Below are positions 1 through 8,546 of a stretch of DNA of 37,100 bases, piece after piece; positions within the stretch are counted from its first letter, which is position 1; every line of letters begins with the position of its first letter. Both the position numbers and the translations under genes were made by a program. Source of the DNA: an uncultured Lachnospiraceae bacterium (GTDB lineage: Bacteria > Bacillota > Clostridia > Lachnospirales > Lachnospiraceae); contig CADBIU010000035.1 of the NCBI GenBank assembly GCA_902794825.1, positions 1-37,100 on the forward strand, written 5' to 3'. The notes beneath the pieces were generated by a model. The model saw only the letters and a list, made by a program, of their open reading frames with translations, had not been told where the DNA came from and searched no databases.

Positions 1-1
1 T

Positions 2-1132
2 GTTATCACGAACGGCTCTACGATCGTTGTAAACGAGGGCCAGTGCATGATCATTGTGGATCAGGGCGCGATCGTGGATGTCTGCGCGCAGCCCGGCGCA
101 TACACCTATGACGCCTCCACAGAGCCCAGCGTGTTCACCGGCGGCCTCGGCGCAGGTCTTGCGGCAAGCTTTGAGCAGTTCAAGGCCCGTTTCACCTACG
201 GCGGCGTAACGGCACACGATCAGAGGATCTACTATTTTAACACCAAGGACATCATCGGCAACAAGTACGGAACAGCCAATCCGGTTCCTTTCCGCGTTGT
301 CGACAAGAATATCGGCCTCGACGTTGATATCGCGATCCGCTGCTTCGGCGAATACGCTTACAGGATCAGCGATCCGATCCTCTTCTACAAGAATGTCTGC
401 GGCAATGTCAACAGTGACTACACCAGGGACCGCATCGAGAATCAGCTGCGCACAGAGCTCCTGACAGCTCTTCAGCCCGCGTTCGGCAAGATTTCCGATA
501 TGGGTATCCGTTACAGCTCAGTTGTCAACCACACGACAGATATGGCGAACGCTCTGAACGAAGTTCTCTCCGACAGCTGGGGCGCCAAGTACGGCATCGT
601 CATCACCGCTTTCGGCATCAGCAGCCTCAAGGCTTCTGAGGAAGACGAGAAGATGATCAAGGAACTGCAGAAGACCGCAGTCTTCAGAGACGGCAGCATG
701 GCAGGAGCCATGAAGGTCAACGCAGAGGCGCAGGCTATGATGGATGCGGCCAAGAACCCCAACGGAGCGGCTATGGGCTTCTTCGGAATGAATATGGCAC
801 AGCAGGCAGCAGGCGGCGGAACAGACGCAGCTTCCCTGTACGCTATGGGTCAGCAGCAGCAGGCAGCCAAGATGCAGGCCGGATCCGGCTGGAAGTGCCC
901 TAAGTGCGGCAGGGAAGGCAACACCGGCAAGTTCTGCGGCGAGTGCGGAGCCCCCAAGCCCGCGGAAGGCTGGAAGTGCCCTAAGTGCGGTACGGAAGGC
1001 AACAAGGGCAAGTTCTGCTTCGAGTGCGGAGCCCCCAAGCCCGCGGACGACGGCACATGGACATGCCCTAAGTGCGGCCACACAGGCAACAAGGGCAAGT
1101 TCTGCGGTGAGTGCGGAACTCCCAAGCCCTGA
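2..1132 (+). CDS. SPFH-domain (YdjI/virion-core-like) protein with three C-terminal zinc ribbons, 5' truncated
   Basis: The reading frame is open from base 2, so the true start lies upstream of the window; the ATG at 47 is internal. The N-terminal part resembles the SPFH/'virion core protein' family that includes B. subtilis YdjI, with a typical NGSTIVV...EGQ strand followed by an Ala-rich helical region after about residue 200. The last 90 residues hold three tandem zinc ribbons of about 27 residues, each with CPKCG and then CGECG or CFECG, separated by APKPA linkers. Family members are thought to act at the membrane with PspA-like stress proteins; that role is inferred from the family. The next gene is a TFIIB-type zinc-ribbon membrane protein, matching the ydjG/ydjI pairing. 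Confidence is high for the domain layout and moderate for the role. Confidence 0.8.
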   Translation, partial: VITNGSTIVVNEGQCMIIVDQGAIVDVCAQPGAYTYDASTEPSVFTGGLGAGLAASFEQFKARFTYGGVTAHDQRIYYFNTKDIIGNKYGTANPVPFRVVDKNIGLDVDIAIRCFGEYAYRISDPILFYKNVCGNVNSDYTRDRIENQLRTELLTALQPAFGKISDMGIRYSSVVNHTTDMANALNEVLSDSWGAKYGIVITAFGISSLKASEEDEKMIKELQKTAVFRDGSMAGAMKVNAEAQAMMDAAKNPNGAAMGFFGMNMAQQAAGGGTDAASLYAMGQQQQAAKMQAGSGWKCPKCGREGNTGKFCGECGAPKPAEGWKCPKCGTEGNKGKFCFECGAPKPADDGTWTCPKCGHTGNKGKFCGECGTPKP

Positions 1133-1169
1133 GCCGGCCTCTTCGGTCTGAAGAATTAATGTTTACGGC

Positions 1170-1204
1170 GGGCGTACAGCGATTGCTGTGCGCCCCCTTC
1201 TTTA
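1170..1204 (+). terminator. Probable intrinsic terminator after the SPFH gene
   Basis: An 11-bp stem (1170-1180 with 1185-1195, one G-U pair) closes on a GATT loop. It is followed by a pyrimidine-rich but imperfect T tract. The weak T tract lowers confidence. Confidence 0.5.
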
Positions 1205-1231
1205 TGCTTGCGCGCCATGGATGCGTGTTTT

Positions 1232-1261
1232 GCATATTTTGGCATATTTTTGCATATTTGA
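1232..1261. repeat. Three 10-bp phased A/T-rich direct repeats
   Basis: GCATATTTT occurs at 1232, 1242 and (truncated) 1252, exactly 10 bp apart, so the A/T tracts fall on the same helical face, as in intrinsically bent DNA. The stretch also contains a weak promoter-like pair (TTGCAT at 1230, CATATT at 1253, 17-bp spacer) that could serve the zinc-ribbon gene at 1397. Confidence 0.55.
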
Positions 1262-1262
1262 G

Positions 1263-1374
1263 GCAGCTTGAGCGCATCGATATGATTGCGGCAGCCGGAG
1301 CGCATCGATATGATTGCGGCAGCCGGCGCGTATCGATATGATTGCGGCAGCCGCCGCGTACCGGCTAAGATGCC
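1263..1374. repeat. 28-bp tandem repeat, three good copies and one degenerate copy
   Basis: Units start with GCAGC at 1263, 1291 and 1319 and share the core ATCGATATGATTGCG. A fourth diverged copy starts at 1347 and runs up to the ribosome binding site of the next gene. The first two copies differ only at two bases next to GCAGC. The unit length is not a multiple of three, and no convincing coding frame crosses the array. Confidence 0.85.
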
Positions 1375-1396
1375 GGCAGCAGAAGGGAGGACGAAC

Positions 1397-2854
1397 ATGG
1401 CGGAGAAGATCACAGTTTACCAGTGCCCGGCCTGCACAGGGCCGCTGAAATTTGACGGGAATATCGGGAAACTGAAATGTGAATACTGCGGCAGCACTTA
1501 CACTACACAGGAAATCGAAGCGCTGTATGCGGACAAGAATAAGAGCGCAGCGGCGGCGGATGCTGAGGCACATAAGAAGGCGGCTGCGGCCGAAGCGGCT
1601 GCAGCTGCTGCTTCTGCGGCAGCGGGCGGAGCTTCCGGAACTGCCGGCGGTTCGGATGCTGCTTCCGGCTGGGGGAGCGACGCGGCCCACATGCGCGCTT
1701 ACAACTGCACGACCTGCGGCGCGGAACTGATCTGCGACGAGACGACCGCGGCGACGAGCTGCCCCTACTGCGGCAACCCCTCGGTCATCCCCGGGAAGTT
1801 CGCAGGCGTGGACCGCCCTGACTATGTGATCCCCTTCAAAGTGGACAAGAAGAAGGCGGTCAGCTCTTTCAAAGAATACTACAAAGGAAGACTTCTTCTT
1901 CCCAAATCCTTCGAGTCCGACAACCACATCGAGGAGATCAAAGGCGTCTATGTGCCTTTCTGGATGTTCTCCGGCGAAGTGGAAGGCCGCGCGCAGTACG
2001 AGGCTGTCAAAGAAGACAAACGCCGCGCGGGAAATGAAGAGATCGTCAGGCAGGAGCACTACGACGTGTACAGAGAAGGCACGATGAGTTTCAGCAAGAT
2101 TCCTGTCGACGCCTCCACGAAGATGCCCGACGACCTGATGGACTCCATCGAGCCCTTCAACTACAAGGAAATGCGTCCTTTCGGCATGGAATACATGCCC
2201 GGTTACCTGGCAAACAAGTACGACGTCACCAAGGAAGAAAGCCGCAAGCGGGCGGATGACAGAGCAGTCGGCTCTTTCCGCGCCGCCCTCCGTGATTCCG
2301 TCAAAAACTACGACAGCGTCAACGTTCGCCAGCAGAGCGAAAAGATCAGACCCGAAAAGGCGGAATACGGAATGCTCCCTGTATGGCTCCTGAGCTCCAA
2401 CTGGCAGGGCAAAACATACCTCTTCGCCATGAACGGCCAGAGCGGCAAGATGATCGGCGACCTGCCGGTATCGAAACCTAAGCTTGCCGCCTGGGTGACC
2501 GGAATCTTTGCGGTTGTCTTTGCCCTCTTATATTTCCTGATTCTTAAACAGGAGGGCGACAGCCTTCTGATCAGCGGCGCGATCGCTTTCATTGTGGCGG
2601 CCATCACCGGCGCAGTCATGAACAGCAGCATGAAACCGGTTGCCAAAAGCCACTCGGCCGGCGCTTACGTTTCAGACGGCGGGTCCCTGCGCCTTTCGCG
2701 GCACGACGACCGCTTTGTGCGCACCACCGAGACAAGAAGACAGGTGCAGAGTTCCGGCGGGCCGGGCTCCGGCGGGCCGGGCGGAGCCGGTGGGCATGGT
2801 CGGCCTGGCGGCGGTCCCGGGCGCCCTGGCGGGCCTGGTGGTCCCAGGAGGTAA
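1397..2854 (+). CDS. TFIIB-type zinc-ribbon membrane protein (YdjG-like)
   Basis: A 485-residue protein. The ATG at 1397 is chosen because GAAGGGAGG precedes it and the protein then begins directly with a zinc ribbon (CPAC...CEYC, about residues 10-36). A low-complexity Ala-rich stretch follows, then a second ribbon (CTTC...CPYC). The middle is a conserved soluble region. Two predicted membrane helices lie near the C terminus (AAWVTGIFAVVFALLYF and LLISGAIAFIVAAITGAV). The tail is a Gly/Pro/Arg-rich run of GGPG-type repeats, ending GGPRR. It pairs with the upstream SPFH protein, as ydjG and ydjI do in Bacillus, which suggests a membrane-stress complex; that is inference. The Gly-rich tail looks repeat-expanded. 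Confidence 0.75.
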   Translation: MAEKITVYQCPACTGPLKFDGNIGKLKCEYCGSTYTTQEIEALYADKNKSAAAADAEAHKKAAAAEAAAAAASAAAGGASGTAGGSDAASGWGSDAAHMRAYNCTTCGAELICDETTAATSCPYCGNPSVIPGKFAGVDRPDYVIPFKVDKKKAVSSFKEYYKGRLLLPKSFESDNHIEEIKGVYVPFWMFSGEVEGRAQYEAVKEDKRRAGNEEIVRQEHYDVYREGTMSFSKIPVDASTKMPDDLMDSIEPFNYKEMRPFGMEYMPGYLANKYDVTKEESRKRADDRAVGSFRAALRDSVKNYDSVNVRQQSEKIRPEKAEYGMLPVWLLSSNWQGKTYLFAMNGQSGKMIGDLPVSKPKLAAWVTGIFAVVFALLYFLILKQEGDSLLISGAIAFIVAAITGAVMNSSMKPVAKSHSAGAYVSDGGSLRLSRHDDRFVRTTETRRQVQSSGGPGSGGPGGAGGHGRPGGGPGRPGGPGGPRR

Positions 2855-2894
2855 GTCTGGCGGCGGGGCGAGAAGAAAATAATACTAGCTTGGG

Positions 2895-2933
2895 GCTGTG
2901 GCATGAACTGTGTGTTGTGTCACAGCTTTTTTT
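2895..2933 (+). terminator. Intrinsic terminator after the zinc-ribbon gene
   Basis: A 9-bp stem (2895-2903 with 2918-2926, one G-U pair) and 14-nt loop are followed by seven T and a further T-rich stretch. Confidence 0.75.
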
Positions 2934-2980
2934 GTTGTTTTTTGGCCGGGTGCCAATCTGGCGCCAGCTTTTCAGAAGCC

Positions 2981-3250
2981 TTCTTACCAAACTGAGGCCT
3001 TATAGTACCCTCTAGGGGCTCGGTTACAGCAACCGCCTGGTTGCAATAAGAATTCTTACCAAACTGAGGCCTTACAGTATTCTCTAGGGGCTCGGTTACA
3101 GCAACCGGCAGGTTGCGATAAAGCTTCTTACCAAACTGAGGCCTTACAGTATTCTCTAGGGGCTCGGTTACAGCAACCAGCAGGTTGCGATAAGGCTTCT
3201 GACCAAACTGAGGCCTTACAATACCCTCTAGGGGCTCGATTACAGCAACC
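2981..3250. repeat. 72-bp tandem repeat array, four copies, each with a small hairpin
   Basis: Copies start with TTCTTACCAAACTGAGGCC or close variants at 2981, 3053, 3125 and 3197, exactly 72 bp apart. Each contains CTCTAGGGGCTCG and TTACAGCAACC. In copies 1-3 the unit ends in a perfect 6-bp hairpin GCAACC/GGTTGC with different tetraloops (GCCT, GGCA, AGCA); the fourth loses the right arm. The array fills most of the roughly 600-bp gap between the zinc-ribbon gene and uvrB. A minus-strand reading frame across it simply repeats and shows no start signal or known domain, so I do not call it a gene. Confidence 0.9.
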
Positions 3251-3317
3251 TATGGCCGGCGTCGAAACGTCCGAGAAACAAGAGAAGCCAATGAAGCCTA
3301 AAAACACAAGCAGATTA

Positions 3318-3331
3318 AGAACATTCGTTCT
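3318..3331. promoter_or_regulatory. LexA/DinR (SOS) box upstream of uvrB
   Basis: AGAACATTCGTTCT contains GAAC-N4-GTTC, the core of the Gram-positive LexA box, with one extra symmetrical base on each side. It lies about 120 bp before uvrB and overlaps or abuts weak promoter-like hexamers (TATAAA at 3349; TATACT at 3365 with TGTTCT 17 bp upstream). uvrB is a classic SOS gene, so position and motif agree. Confidence 0.8.
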
Positions 3332-3453
3332 AAAAATCATCTGTTCTTTATAAAAATCATGTGATATACTTCATTAATAGCCTCATCAGGCTTAATGAAA
3401 TGAGAGGCGAGAGAGCAGCGAGAAGCAATAATCAGTGAAAGGACCCTATTTCC

Positions 3454-5448
3454 ATGGATCATTTTGTATTGCATTCTGAATATCAGCCTACAGGCGACCA
3501 GCCGCAGGCTATTGAGGACCTGGTGAAGGGGTTTAAGGAAGGAAATCAGTTCCAGACTCTGCTGGGCGTGACCGGATCCGGCAAGACATTTACGATGGCC
3601 AATGTGATCCAGGCCCTGAACCGGCCGACATTGATCATTTCGCATAACAAGACGCTTGCCGGACAGCTCTACGGTGAAATGAAGGAATTCTTTCCTGAAA
3701 ACGCCGTGGAGTATTTTGTCTCTTATTATGATTACTATCAGCCGGAGGCATATATACCTTCCAGCGATACGTATATTGCAAAGGATTCGATGATCAACGA
3801 TGAGATCGACAAGCTGAGGCTGTCGGCGACGGCGTCGCTGGCGGAGAGAAGGGACGTAGTGGTCGTGGCCAGTGTGTCCTGTATTTACGGACTGGGAAGT
3901 CCGGATGAGTTTAAGGGAATGTCGATTTCGCTGCGGCCCGGGATGGAGAAGGACCGGGACGAGGTGATCAGGGATCTCATAGCGATCCAGTATACGAGGA
4001 ATGACCTGTCCCTGGAGCGCTGCAATTTCAGGGTCAGAGGGGATACGGTGGAGATCTATCCGGCCCAGGGCGGAGAGTATCTGATCCGCGTAGAGTGGTT
4101 TGGCGATGAGATCGACAGGATCTGCGAGGTGGAGCAGCTGACAGGAAGAGTACACGCGAGCCTGAACCATGTGATGATCTGGCCGGCTTCCCACTACGTG
4201 GTGCCTCAGGAGAAGATCAACAGGGCCTGTGAGAATATTGAGGCCGAGATGCGGGAGCAGGTGAAGTATTTTAAGTCCCAGGACAAGCTCATCGAGGCCC
4301 AGAGGATCTCCGAGAGGACAAACTTTGACGTCGAGATGATGAGGGAGACCGGATTCTGCAGCGGGATCGAGAACTATTCGAGGCATCTGAATTTTGGCAA
4401 GCCCGGGGAGCCGCCGCTGACACTGATGGATTTCTTCCCGGAGGATCTGCTGATCATCGTGGACGAGTCCCACATGACGATCCCCCAGATCGGCGCGATG
4501 TACCACGGCGACCGTTCCAGGAAGGAGACGCTGGTGGAGTACGGGTTCCGCCTGCCGTCGGCGCTGGACAACAGGCCGCTCAACTTTGAGGAGTTTGAGA
4601 GTCACATAGACCAGATGATGTTCGTGAGCGCGACGCCGGGCCCTTATGAGGAGTCGCACGAGCTGATGCGGACCGAGCAGATCATCAGGCCGACAGGACT
4701 GCTTGATCCCAAGATCGACGTGAGGCCTGTGCACGGGCAGATCGACGATCTGATCGGTGAGATCAGGAAGACCGTGAAGGACGGGAACAAGGTGCTCGTC
4801 ACTACTTTGACCAAGAAGATGGCGGAGGACCTGACGGACTATCTGGCGGGCGCGGGCATCCGCGTCAAGTACCTGCACTCGGACATCGATACGCTGGAGC
4901 GCTCCCAGATCATCAGGGATATGAGACTGGACGTATTCGACGTGCTGGTGGGAATCAACCTGCTCAGAGAGGGATTGGATATCCCGGAGATCGCGCTTGT
5001 GGCGATACTGGACGCGGACAAGGAAGGGTTCCTGAGGTCCGAGACTTCGCTGGTGCAGACCATCGGGCGCGCGGCAAGAAACGCGGACGGACATGTGGTC
5101 ATGTACGCCGACAACATGACGGATTCCATGCGCAAGGCGATCGACGAGACCGAGCGCCGCAGGAAAGTGCAGATGAAGTACAACGAGGAGCACGGCATCA
5201 CTCCGCAGACGATCCGCAAGGCGGTGCGCGACCTGATCTCGATCTCCAGGGAGATCACGAAGGAGCAGGCGCGCTTCGAGAAGGACCCGGAATCCATGAA
5301 CCTGGGCGAGCTGAGGAAGCTGATCGCGGAAGTGGAGAAGAAGATGCGCAGGGCGGCGGCGGACCTCAATTTCGAGGCGGCGGCAGAGCTGCGTGACCAG
5401 ATGCTGGAACTTAAGAAGCATGAGTTGGAGCTGACCGGAGGCAAGTGA
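3454..5448 (+). CDS. uvrB: UvrABC system protein B
   Basis: The helicase-like damage-verification subunit of nucleotide excision repair, which receives DNA from UvrA and recruits UvrC. At 664 residues it is full length. Walker A GVTGSGKT is at residues 38-45. The beta-hairpin region [12 protein letters not shown], the Walker B box DESH, the ATPGPYE motif, the motif VI region (LREGLDIPE...TIGRAARN) and the C-terminal UVR domain (residues about 625-660, the UvrC contact) are all present. The ATG at 3454 is preceded by GAAAGGA. A LexA box lies upstream. uvrA follows after 108 bp, much of which is a duplicate of the uvrB 3' end. Confidence 0.97.
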   Translation: MDHFVLHSEYQPTGDQPQAIEDLVKGFKEGNQFQTLLGVTGSGKTFTMANVIQALNRPTLIISHNKTLAGQLYGEMKEFFPENAVEYFVSYYDYYQPEAYIPSSDTYIAKDSMINDEIDKLRLSATASLAERRDVVVVASVSCIYGLGSPDEFKGMSISLRPGMEKDRDEVIRDLIAIQYTRNDLSLERCNFRVRGDTVEIYPAQGGEYLIRVEWFGDEIDRICEVEQLTGRVHASLNHVMIWPASHYVVPQEKINRACENIEAEMREQVKYFKSQDKLIEAQRISERTNFDVEMMRETGFCSGIENYSRHLNFGKPGEPPLTLMDFFPEDLLIIVDESHMTIPQIGAMYHGDRSRKETLVEYGFRLPSALDNRPLNFEEFESHIDQMMFVSATPGPYEESHELMRTEQIIRPTGLLDPKIDVRPVHGQIDDLIGEIRKTVKDGNKVLVTTLTKKMAEDLTDYLAGAGIRVKYLHSDIDTLERSQIIRDMRLDVFDVLVGINLLREGLDIPEIALVAILDADKEGFLRSETSLVQTIGRAARNADGHVVMYADNMTDSMRKAIDETERRRKVQMKYNEEHGITPQTIRKAVRDLISISREITKEQARFEKDPESMNLGELRKLIAEVEKKMRRAAADLNFEAAAELRDQMLELKKHELELTGGK

Positions 5449-5506
5449 CAGACTTTGTCAAAAATGAGTTGGAACTGACCTGCGGCAAGTGACCGAATTG
5501 TCAAAA
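5420..5506 (+). repeat. 44-bp tandem duplication of the uvrB 3' end including its stop codon
   Basis: Copy 1 (5420-5463) encodes the last UvrB residues, ELELTGGK plus stop, and 15 nt beyond. Copy 2 (5464-5506) repeats it at about 38 of 44 positions with one 1-nt gap, and in the matching frame would encode ELELTCGK plus stop. The offset of 44 nt puts the second copy out of frame with uvrB, and it lies after the stop, so it is not translated as part of UvrB. Confidence 0.9.
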
Positions 5507-5508
5507 CA

Positions 5509-5536
5509 TTGATTCATTAACAGGGCTTTATATATA
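5509..5536 (+). promoter_or_regulatory. Possible uvrA promoter
   Basis: TTGATT at 5509-5514 and TATATA at 5531-5536 are separated by 16 bp. They lie just after the duplicated uvrB end, 21 bp before the first uvrA ATG. Matches to the sigma-A consensus are fair, and uvrA may also be read from the uvrB promoter. Confidence 0.4.
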
Positions 5537-5556
5537 GAAACGGATAAGAAACGCAT

Positions 5557-8483
5557 ATGGCTGTGAAGATGAAAAAACCGGATTACTGGCCCGCCCTCGA
5601 AGAAGGGGAGAGAATGGCCGGGATCCAGAGAGAGCGCGATGCCAGGAGAAGGAGCATCATTAATAAGGAAGACTGCATCCGCATCAGGGGCGCCAACGAG
5701 CACAATCTCAAGAACCTGACGCTGGAGATCCCGGACTTTCGGGATCGGGCAAGTCTTCTCTGGCCTTTGACACAATCTACGCCGAGGGGCAGAGAAGATA
5801 CATGGAATCTCTGTCTTCTTATGCGAGACAGTTCCTGGGACAGATGGAGAAACCGGACGTGGAGAAGATCGAGGGACTGTCCCCGGCGATCTCCATAGAC
5901 CAGAAGTCGACTAACAGAAACCCCAGGTCTACAGTGGGCACTGTGACGGAGATCTATGACTACTTCCGTCTTCTGTACGCCAGGATCGGCATTCCCCACT
6001 GCCCGAACTGCGGCAGAGAGATCGCGAGGCAGACGGTGGACCAGATGGTGGACCGCATCATGGAACTGCCCGAGCGCACCAGGATCCAGATCCTGGCGCC
6101 GGTGGTCCGCGGCAGAAAGGGCGAGCACCAGAAGGTCATCGACCGGGCCAGGAAGGCCGGTTATGTTCGCCTGCGCATAGACGGGAACCTCTACGACGTG
6201 TCCGAGGACATCAAGCTGGAGAAGAATATCAAGCACAATATCGAGGTGATCGTCGACCGCCTTGTGGTAAAAGAGGGCATTGAGAGGAGACTGACGGATT
6301 CCGTGGAGAACGCGCTGCAGCTGGCGGACGGCCTTCTGCAGGTGGACGTTGTGGACGGAGAGATGATGCAGTTCTCCCAGAGTTTTGCCTGCCCGGACTG
6401 CGGCATCAGTGTGCAGGAGATCGAGCCCAGGAGTTTCTCTTTCAACAATCCTTTCGGAGCCTGCCCGGTCTGCGCGGGTCTGGGGTACAGGATGGAGTTT
6501 GCTCCGGAACTGATCATCCCCGATGAGACGAGGTCCATCAATGAGGGAGCGATCGCGGTGCTCGGATGGCAGTCCTGTATGAACAAAGGGAGCTTTGCCA
6601 ACGCGATCCTTGTGGCCCTGTCGGAGAAATTCGGGTTCAGCCTGGATACGCCGTATAAGGACCTTAAGCCCGAAGTGAAGAAGATGCTGATGTACGGCAC
6701 TGACCAGAGCGTCGACGTCTACTACGAGGGGCAGAGAGGAAAGGGCGTTTATCCTGTTACTTTCGACGGACTGATCAGGAACACGGAGCAGCGATACCGC
6801 GAGACGGGCTCCGACACTATGAAGGCGGAATATGAGTCCTTCATGCGCATTACGCCCTGCGGGACCTGCGGCGGAAAGCGCCTTCGCAAGGAATCCCTTG
6901 CCGTCACGGTCGGAGGCATCGATATTTACGACCTCACCTGCATGTCTATCAGGACGCTGCAGGATTTCCTGAATAATCTGGAACTGACGTCCACCCAGCA
7001 GAAGATCGGACATCAGGTCCTCAAGGAGATCAAGTCCAGAGTGGGCTTTCTGATCGACGTGGGACTGGACTACCTGACACTGGCGAGGGCGACGGCGACA
7101 CTGTCAGGCGGAGAAGCCCAGAGAATCAGGCTCGCGACCCAGATCGGATCGGGGCTGGTCGGGGTGTGCTATATTTTGGACGAGCCGAGTATAGGCCTTC
7201 ACCAGAGAGACAACGACAAGCTCCTGCGGACTCTCAAGAACCTGAGGGATCTGTGGAACACGGTCATCGTGGTGGAACACGACGAGGACACCATGCTGGC
7301 GGCGGACTACATCGTGGATATCGGCCCGGGCGCGGGCTCCCACGGGGGCAAAGTAGTGGCGCAGGGCACCGCGGAGGAGATCATGGCGGTTCCCGAGTCC
7401 ATCACAGGCCAGTACCTGAGCGGAAAGAAGGCTATTCCGGTGCCTGAAGACCGCAGAGAGCCTACCGGCTGGATCAAGGTGCGCGGCGCGCGCGTCAACA
7501 ACCTCAAGGATATCGACGTGGAGATCCCGCTGGGGATCATGACGGTTGTCACTGGAGTTTCGGGTTCGGGCAAGAGCTCGCTGGTCAACGAGATCCTTTA
7601 CAAGCATCTGGCCAAATCTCTTAATCGCGCCAGGACTATCGCGGGTGACCACGACGGGATCGACGGACTCGAGAACCTGGACAAGGTCATCGCCATCGAC
7701 CAGTCGCCGATCGGAAGGACTCCAAGGTCCAATCCGGCGACTTATACAGGCGTCTTTGACATGATCCGCGCGCTGTTCGCGGGCACTCCCGACGCCAAGG
7801 CCAAGGGTTACAGCAAGGGCAGATTTTCCTTCAACGTCAAGGGAGGCAGATGCGAGGCCTGCGGAGGAGACGGCATTATCAAGATCGAGATGCACTTCCT
7901 GCCGGATGTCTACGTGCCCTGCGAGGTCTGCCATGGCAAGCGCTACAACCGCGAGACGCTCGAAGTGCGCTACAAAGGCAAGAATATTTACGATGTTTTG
8001 GACATGACCGTCGAGGAGGCCGTCACTTTCTTCGAGAATGTGCCCTCCATAAGGCGCAAGATCCAGACGCTCTACGACGTGGGACTCGGCTACGTGAAGC
8101 TGGGACAGCCATCCACAGAATTGTCGGGAGGCGAGGCGCAGAGGATCAAACTCGCGACAGAATTGTCGAGAAAGAGCACCGGAAAGACGATCTATATTTT
8201 GGACGAGCCGACGACGGGACTTCATTTCGAGGACGTCGCCAAACTCAATGTGATCCTCCATCAGCTGGTGGAGGGCGGCAACACGGTGGTCGTCATCGAG
8301 CACAACCTGGATGTGATCAAGACAGCGGACTACATAATCGATATGGGACCCGAAGGCGGAGACGGAGGCGGCACGGTGGTCGCGAAGGGAACTCCGGAGG
8401 AAGTGGCGGAGGTGCACTCCTCCTACACGGGATACTATGTGAACAAGATGCTGGAGAGAGATAAGGCGCGCAGAGACGGGTAA
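5557..8483 (+). pseudogene. uvrA: UvrABC system protein A, frameshifted by an apparent 25-nt deletion
   Basis: The ABC ATPase that detects DNA damage. The first frame (from ATG 5557, or 5614 behind AAGGGGAG) encodes the start up to [17 protein letters not shown]. At 5731-5735 the homologous reading jumps frame and continues [20 protein letters not shown] and onward to the stop at 8483 with no further break. Families normally have about eight residues (RDKLVVFT-like) between the Pro and GLSGSGKS; these are missing, so the lesion equals eight codons plus one base. Downstream all else is intact: CPNC and CPDC/CPVC zinc motifs, LSGGEAQR signature 1, second Walker [15 protein letters not shown]...CEVC zinc module, LSGGEAQR signature 2 and DEPTTGLH. 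The ATG at 5802 could start an 893-residue product, but it would lack Walker A-I. It is either a real recent mutation or an assembly fault. Confidence 0.88.
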
Positions 8484-8546
8484 GGATCTGATCCAGGAAC
8501 TGTCAGACCGGCCGCAATAAGCCCGGATGAGGAAGCAAGAGGCGGA

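Noticed and set aside
3128-3340. Small minus-strand protein with GCCNRAPR repeats
   Set aside because: It is only the translation of the 72-bp DNA repeats, with no start signal.
3337-5421. A 694-codon open frame on the minus strand opposite uvrB
   Set aside because: It is a mirror of the GC-rich codon pattern of uvrB, shows no domain or ribosome binding site, and uvrB is unmistakable.
5802-8483. A genuinely short UvrA starting at 5802
   Set aside because: The sequence just upstream in the same frame still encodes the conserved GLSGSGKS Walker A region, so the gene is a frameshifted full-length uvrA, not a natural short form.
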